A stretch of DNA of 8,110 bases from positions 1 to 8,110 of the forward strand of contig JBPCVZ010000367.1 of the NCBI GenBank assembly GCA_051010015.1. Direction: 5' to 3'. Of this stretch, positions 5,319-8,110 are shown piece after piece. A program made the translations under genes and the position numbers. This DNA comes from CAJQQK01 sp051010015 (GTDB lineage: Bacteria > Pseudomonadota > Alphaproteobacteria > Rhizobiales > Hyphomicrobiaceae). A model generated the notes under the pieces. It was not told the DNA's origin, made no database searches, and saw only the letters and a list, made by a program, of their open reading frames with translations. Numbering within the stretch: position 1 is the stretch's first letter; each line of letters begins with the position of its first letter.

Positions 5319-6212
5319 ATGAAGTATGACAGCATATTCAATGACAAATACTTCCAGGGAAAACGTTTCCTGGTCACGGGTGGCAGCAGTGGAATTGGCC
5401 GTTGCATCGCGCACGAACTCTGCGCGCTCAATGCTGACGTGACCATCACCGGCAGGAATGAAGAGAAGCTCGAGAGAGTTACATCTGAATTGCGGGAAGG
5501 TGGTGGACAGGCCGACTATCATATCATGGACATTCGAGACGAAGGCCGTGTGGTTGACGTGATTGGCCAGATACTTGAAACAAACCGGACGCTCGATGGC
5601 CTTGTCAATTGTGCCGGCGGACAGTTCACGGCGCTGCTCGAAGAGCTTTCCAGCAATGCCTTCGGTGCCGTCGTGCGCAACAACCTTTTCGGCACATTCC
5701 ACGTCATGCGCGAAGTCTTCAAACAGACGATGAAGGCCAACGGCGGCGCGATCGTGACAATTTCCATGGACTCGGTGGGCGGCGCCCCGCTGATGGGGCA
5801 CTCGGGCGCGGCCCGTGCCGGCATGGACAACATGACCAAGACCGCAGCGGTCGAGTGGGCGCGATACGGCGTGCGCACCAACAATGTCGCCGTCGGCTAC
5901 GTCGAATCGAGCGGGCTCGACCACTATGACGATCCCAGAATGCACGACGCCATTACCAAGATCCCGCAGCGCACGCCCATTGGCCGAATGGGCACCGAGG
6001 CGGAGGTCAGCGCGCTTGTCTGCTTTCTGCTGTCGCCGGCGGCGGCCTACATCACCGGCCAGGTTCTCCAGGCCGATGGTGGGTTCTCATTGAACAAGGA
6101 CTCGCACATGCTGTCGCTCGAGACGCCCGAGCGATATGAGATCTTTCACGGTTTCCGCGAACTCGAACACACCGACACCTATGCGCTCAGCTGGCAGAAG
6201 CGGGACGCATAA
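5319..6212 (+). CDS. SDR oxidoreductase resembling peroxisomal trans-2-enoyl-CoA reductase
   Basis: The product is 297 residues. The Rossmann signature TGGSSGIG is at 20-27, TGRNEEKL (44-51) suggests NADP(H) preference through Arg46, NCAGG is at 97-101, and the structural Asn is in NNLFG (121-125). The usual YxxxK catalytic pair is absent: the aligned stretch is G-H-S-G-A-A-R-A-G-M-D-N-M-T-K (160-174), putting Ser162 at the Tyr position and Arg166 at the Lys position. This HSGAARAG block, then EWA...VRTNN and VCFLLSPAAAYITGQVLQADGG (234-255), is strikingly like human PECR and related 2,4-dienoyl-CoA reductases as I recall them. The likely role is NADPH-dependent reduction of an enoyl- or dienoyl-CoA in the cytoplasm. 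It is divergent from the aminotransferase and convergent with the crotonase operon, whose last gene ends 25 nt away. The C-terminus extends about 40 residues beyond the usual SDR end. The superfamily is certain; the PECR/DECR-type reaction is inferred. Confidence 0.93.
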   Translation: MKYDSIFNDKYFQGKRFLVTGGSSGIGRCIAHELCALNADVTITGRNEEKLERVTSELREGGGQADYHIMDIRDEGRVVDVIGQILETNRTLDGLVNCAGGQFTALLEELSSNAFGAVVRNNLFGTFHVMREVFKQTMKANGGAIVTISMDSVGGAPLMGHSGAARAGMDNMTKTAAVEWARYGVRTNNVAVGYVESSGLDHYDDPRMHDAITKIPQRTPIGRMGTEAEVSALVCFLLSPAAAYITGQVLQADGGFSLNKDSHMLSLETPERYEIFHGFRELEHTDTYALSWQKRDA

Positions 6213-6237
6213 GAGATTGAACCTTCGGCGTGCGGCT

Positions 6238-7047
6238 CTAGACCGGGCAATCCTTGGGGAACTCAGGCGGGCGTTTTTCCAGATGCGACGCGAGCCCTTC
6301 ACGCGCTTCGGCACCGGTGAACCCGAGGATTTCAAGGGCAGTCGACGTGTCGAAGGTCGGCCCCGCCTGGCGCAGCCAGTTGTTCAGCGCGTACTTCGTC
6401 CAGCGCAGCGCACTTTGGGCGCCATTGGCCATTTCGGTTGCGACCTCCATGGCTGTTTCCTGAAGGTCGTCGTCGTCAACGCACATCGAGACAAGACCAA
6501 TCCGCTCGGCCTCTTCACCTTTGAGCGGCTTGCACGTCAGCAGGTAGTATTTTGCCTTGGCCATGCCGCACAACAGCGGCCAGATGATGCAGGCGGCATC
6601 ACCGGCAGCAACGCCAAGGCGGGTGTGACCATCGACGATCCGCGCCGCCTTGCCGGCGATCGAGATGTCGGCAAGCAACCCGACGACGAGGCCGGCGCCA
6701 ACTGCCGGACCGTTTATGGCGGAGACGATGACCTTGTTGCAGTTGATGATGTTGTAGACGAGATCGCGCGCCTCCTTCCACGTCTGCATGCGGATTTGCG
6801 GATCTTCCATGATCTTCTCGATCAGCCCGAAATCGCCGCCCGCGGAGAACGCTTTGCCCGTTCCCGTGACCAGTACGGAGCGCACGGTCGGGTCGGCATC
6901 GATGTCGCGCCATATGTATGTCAGCTGCGTGTGGGTTTCGGCGTCGACCGAATTGTAGGTTTCCGGCTTATTGAACGTGATCTTCAAGATGCCGTCGGCC
7001 GGGCGCTCGATGAGCAGTTTGTCGTAGGCGGCATAGCGGTCAGTCAT
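6238..7047 (-). CDS. Crotonase-fold protein lacking both catalytic glutamates
   Basis: The product is 269 residues from the ATG at 7047; GGAG lies 7 nt upstream and the start is 22 nt after the preceding crotonase gene's stop, so it is the last gene of an operon. Crotonase landmarks are KITFNKPETYNSVD (22-35), oxyanion-hole segment AFSAGGDF (66-73), VSAINGPAVGAGL (108-120) and the C-terminal ALEILGFTGAEAREGLASHLEKRPPEF. In rat enoyl-CoA hydratase the two catalytic residues are Glu144 and Glu164; the aligned residues here are Val121 and His141, with Asp150 in the following loop. Simple water addition is therefore unlikely. The protein still has the CoA-binding fold and oxyanion hole and could be an isomerase, thioesterase-like hydrolase or C-C hydrolase. 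It would act in the cytoplasm on an acyl-CoA supplied by the upstream genes. The fold is certain; the reaction is unknown. Confidence 0.93.
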   Translation of the reverse strand: MTDRYAAYDKLLIERPADGILKITFNKPETYNSVDAETHTQLTYIWRDIDADPTVRSVLVTGTGKAFSAGGDFGLIEKIMEDPQIRMQTWKEARDLVYNIINCNKVIVSAINGPAVGAGLVVGLLADISIAGKAARIVDGHTRLGVAAGDAACIIWPLLCGMAKAKYYLLTCKPLKGEEAERIGLVSMCVDDDDLQETAMEVATEMANGAQSALRWTKYALNNWLRQAGPTFDTSTALEILGFTGAEAREGLASHLEKRPPEFPKDCPV

Positions 7048-7069
7048 CGGTCGGCTCCATGGATGGTGT

Positions 7070-7846
7070 TCAGTCAAAGTTGGGTTTGCGGCGGGCTTCG
7101 AACGCGGCCAGGCCTTCGGTGGTGTCGCGCCCGAGAATGTGGTCGACCGCAGCATCTGCTTCCAAGGCAAGGCCCTCGTCGATGCGCCGGTCGACGCCTT
7201 GACGGGTCAGGCGCTTCATCTCTGCGAGGCCCTGCCGGCTGCGTTCGCTGAGCTTTGTTGCGTAGGCGAGCGCTTCCGGGTGGAGCTGGTCGTCATCTGT
7301 CACGTAATTGACAAGGCCGATTGCCAGGGCTTCGTCTGCGCTCAACCACTTTGCCGAGAACATGATATCGAGCGCGCGGCGCGTGCCGAGCAATCTCGGC
7401 AGGCGCTGGCTGCCACCCCAGCCGGGCACAAGGCCGTATTGCGCATGCTGGTCGCCGAACCGGGCGCCCTTGGCAGCGAAGGCAATGTCGGCTGCGAGCA
7501 TCAGTTCAAGTCCGCCGGCAAGACACAGGCCTTGCACTGCGACGATGACCGGCAGCGGCGAGGCCTCGAGCGCAAGAAGCGCACGATGGCCGCGCTCGAT
7601 AAATGCCTTGGTTCTTTCTCGGTCCGACCGTATCGCCTTGACTTCGTCGAGATCCGCACCGGTGCAGAAATGCTCGCCCTGTGCACGGATCATGATCGCG
7701 CGTACCTGACCATCCGCCTCGTATGCCGTGCGGGCATCATCGATCAGTTCCCAAGCGCGCATCGACAGGCAGTTGAACTTGTCCGGGCGCGCCAGCTCGA
7801 CCACGCCAATCCGCTCTTCGATACGCGTCAATACCGGTTCATGCAT
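7070..7846 (-). CDS. Enoyl-CoA hydratase/isomerase family protein (single catalytic Glu)
   Basis: The product is 258 residues, the usual length for the family. It shows VVELARPDKFNCLS (15-28), the oxyanion-hole segment FCTGADLDEV (60-69), VAVQGLCLAGGLELMLAADIA (102-122), FGDQHAQYGLVPGWGGSQRLPRLLG (130-154) and the C-terminal F-E-A-R-R-K-P-N-F. Glu114 aligns with rat Glu144, but the second catalytic position (rat Glu164) is His134. With one Glu, enoyl-CoA isomerase or modified hydratase chemistry is as likely as classical hydration. The start codon overlaps the stop of the acyl-CoA dehydrogenase gene by 8 nt, implying translational coupling, and the next crotonase gene starts 22 nt downstream. 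Its likely substrate is the enoyl-CoA made by the dehydrogenase. The family is certain; the exact reaction is inferred. Confidence 0.94.
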   Translation of the reverse strand: MHEPVLTRIEERIGVVELARPDKFNCLSMRAWELIDDARTAYEADGQVRAIMIRAQGEHFCTGADLDEVKAIRSDRERTKAFIERGHRALLALEASPLPVIVAVQGLCLAGGLELMLAADIAFAAKGARFGDQHAQYGLVPGWGGSQRLPRLLGTRRALDIMFSAKWLSADEALAIGLVNYVTDDDQLHPEALAYATKLSERSRQGLAEMKRLTRQGVDRRIDEGLALEADAAVDHILGRDTTEGLAAFEARRKPNFD

Positions 7847-8110
7847 GGCCGCCGGCCTTGTTGTTCGCGGATGCCTCGTAGGCGGCGCGCGCTTCCTTCG
7901 AATACTGAACGGCCATGCGTCCGACCTTTTCGCGCGCGATCACGAGTTTCTGGATCTGCGCCGTCCCGTCGCCGATCTCGAGTCCCATCACATCGCGCAG
8001 GCGCTGCTGGTGCGGCAGGCTGGTCGTGTAGCCGTAGTGACCATGCGTGAGCAGGCATTGATGGATGATCTCGACGGCGACCTTGGGCCCGTACCACTTG
8101 CACATGGCCG
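7839..8110 (-). CDS. Acyl-CoA dehydrogenase, C-terminal fragment (N-terminus beyond right edge)
   Basis: The frame is open through position 8110, so the first part of the gene lies outside the window and the Met at 8105 is internal. The visible 89 residues are the end of the C-terminal helical domain: A-M-C-K-W-Y-G-P-K, then L-T-H-G-H-Y-G-Y-T (family HGGxGYT), R-L-R-D-V-M-G-L-E-I-G-D-G-T-A-Q-I-Q and VIAREKVGR. These match the FAD-contacting and RDxR...GTxEIQ motifs. At the position of the medium-chain enzyme's catalytic Glu376 (YEGT) there is Asp (GDGT). About 25 extra residues (MAVQYSKEARAAYEASANNK and four more) follow the usual end. The enzyme introduces an alpha,beta double bond into an acyl-CoA using FAD and electron-transfer flavoprotein. 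It is upstream of, and overlaps by 8 nt, the first crotonase gene. The family is certain; chain or ring specificity is unknown. Confidence 0.92.
   Translation of the reverse strand, partial: AMCKWYGPKVAVEIIHQCLLTHGHYGYTTSLPHQQRLRDVMGLEIGDGTAQIQKLVIAREKVGRMAVQYSKEARAAYEASANNKAGGHA

Noticed and set aside
5142..5945. Minus-strand open frame of 267 codons opposite the SDR
   Set aside because: It is antisense to the SDR and has no family motifs. The SDR frame has a strong ribosome-binding site.
6213..6237. Possible bidirectional terminator between the convergent SDR and crotonase genes
   Set aside because: The 25-nt gap holds no stable hairpin followed by a U-tract on either strand.
6136..7251. 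Long plus-strand open frame of 371 codons opposite the crotonase genes
   Set aside because: It is antisense to two clear crotonase genes, is rich in Arg/Asp/Gly in the way of a shadow frame, and overlaps the end of the SDR gene.
7139..8050. Plus-strand open frame of 303 codons opposite the acyl-CoA dehydrogenase and crotonase genes
   Set aside because: It is a shadow of two recognised coding regions, with no motif and no ribosome-binding site.

Overview
The window looks like a chromosomal stretch from a GC-rich proteobacterium, most likely an alphaproteobacterium of the Rhizobiales type. This rests on codon style, a Tat-like signal and a dense set of CoA-thioester genes; there is no rRNA or other marker, so the placement is an inference. 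I see no tRNA, rRNA, CRISPR array, IS element or integrase. Nine protein genes are well or fairly supported, two of them cut by the window ends, and one further small reading frame is doubtful.

Left part (1-2523), exported proteins. On the minus strand lie, in transcription order, a Tat-type exported nucleoside deaminase-like protein (974-1462), an exported ankyrin-repeat protein (260-955, only 18 nt after the deaminase stop) and the first 41 codons of an alpha/beta hydrolase (1-125, running off the left edge). Divergent from the deaminase, across about 158 bp, is a secreted RCC1/BLIP-II-like beta-propeller protein (1621-2523). The deaminase, ankyrin and propeller proteins all carry N-terminal export signals, so this is probably an envelope or periplasmic module.

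Middle (2524-3584), orphan region. It holds one hypothetical coiled-coil protein on the minus strand (2800-3315), a doubtful small minus-strand frame (2592-2792) and otherwise noncoding sequence with one perfect 8-bp dyad.

Right part (3585-8110), a catabolic locus. A class III PLP aminotransferase (minus, 3585-4973) is divergent from an SDR oxidoreductase of the peroxisomal enoyl-CoA reductase type (plus, 5319-6212). The 345-bp gap between them is packed with inverted and direct repeats. Convergent with the SDR is a tight minus-strand operon of an acyl-CoA dehydrogenase (C-terminus only), a crotonase-fold protein with one catalytic Glu, and a second crotonase-fold protein with neither catalytic Glu.

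Taken together these genes could dehydrogenate, hydrate or isomerise, reduce and transaminate an acyl-CoA-linked substrate. Almost every enzyme departs from its family's canonical active site, so the substrate cannot be read from the sequence. This locus is the best candidate here for an undescribed pathway.
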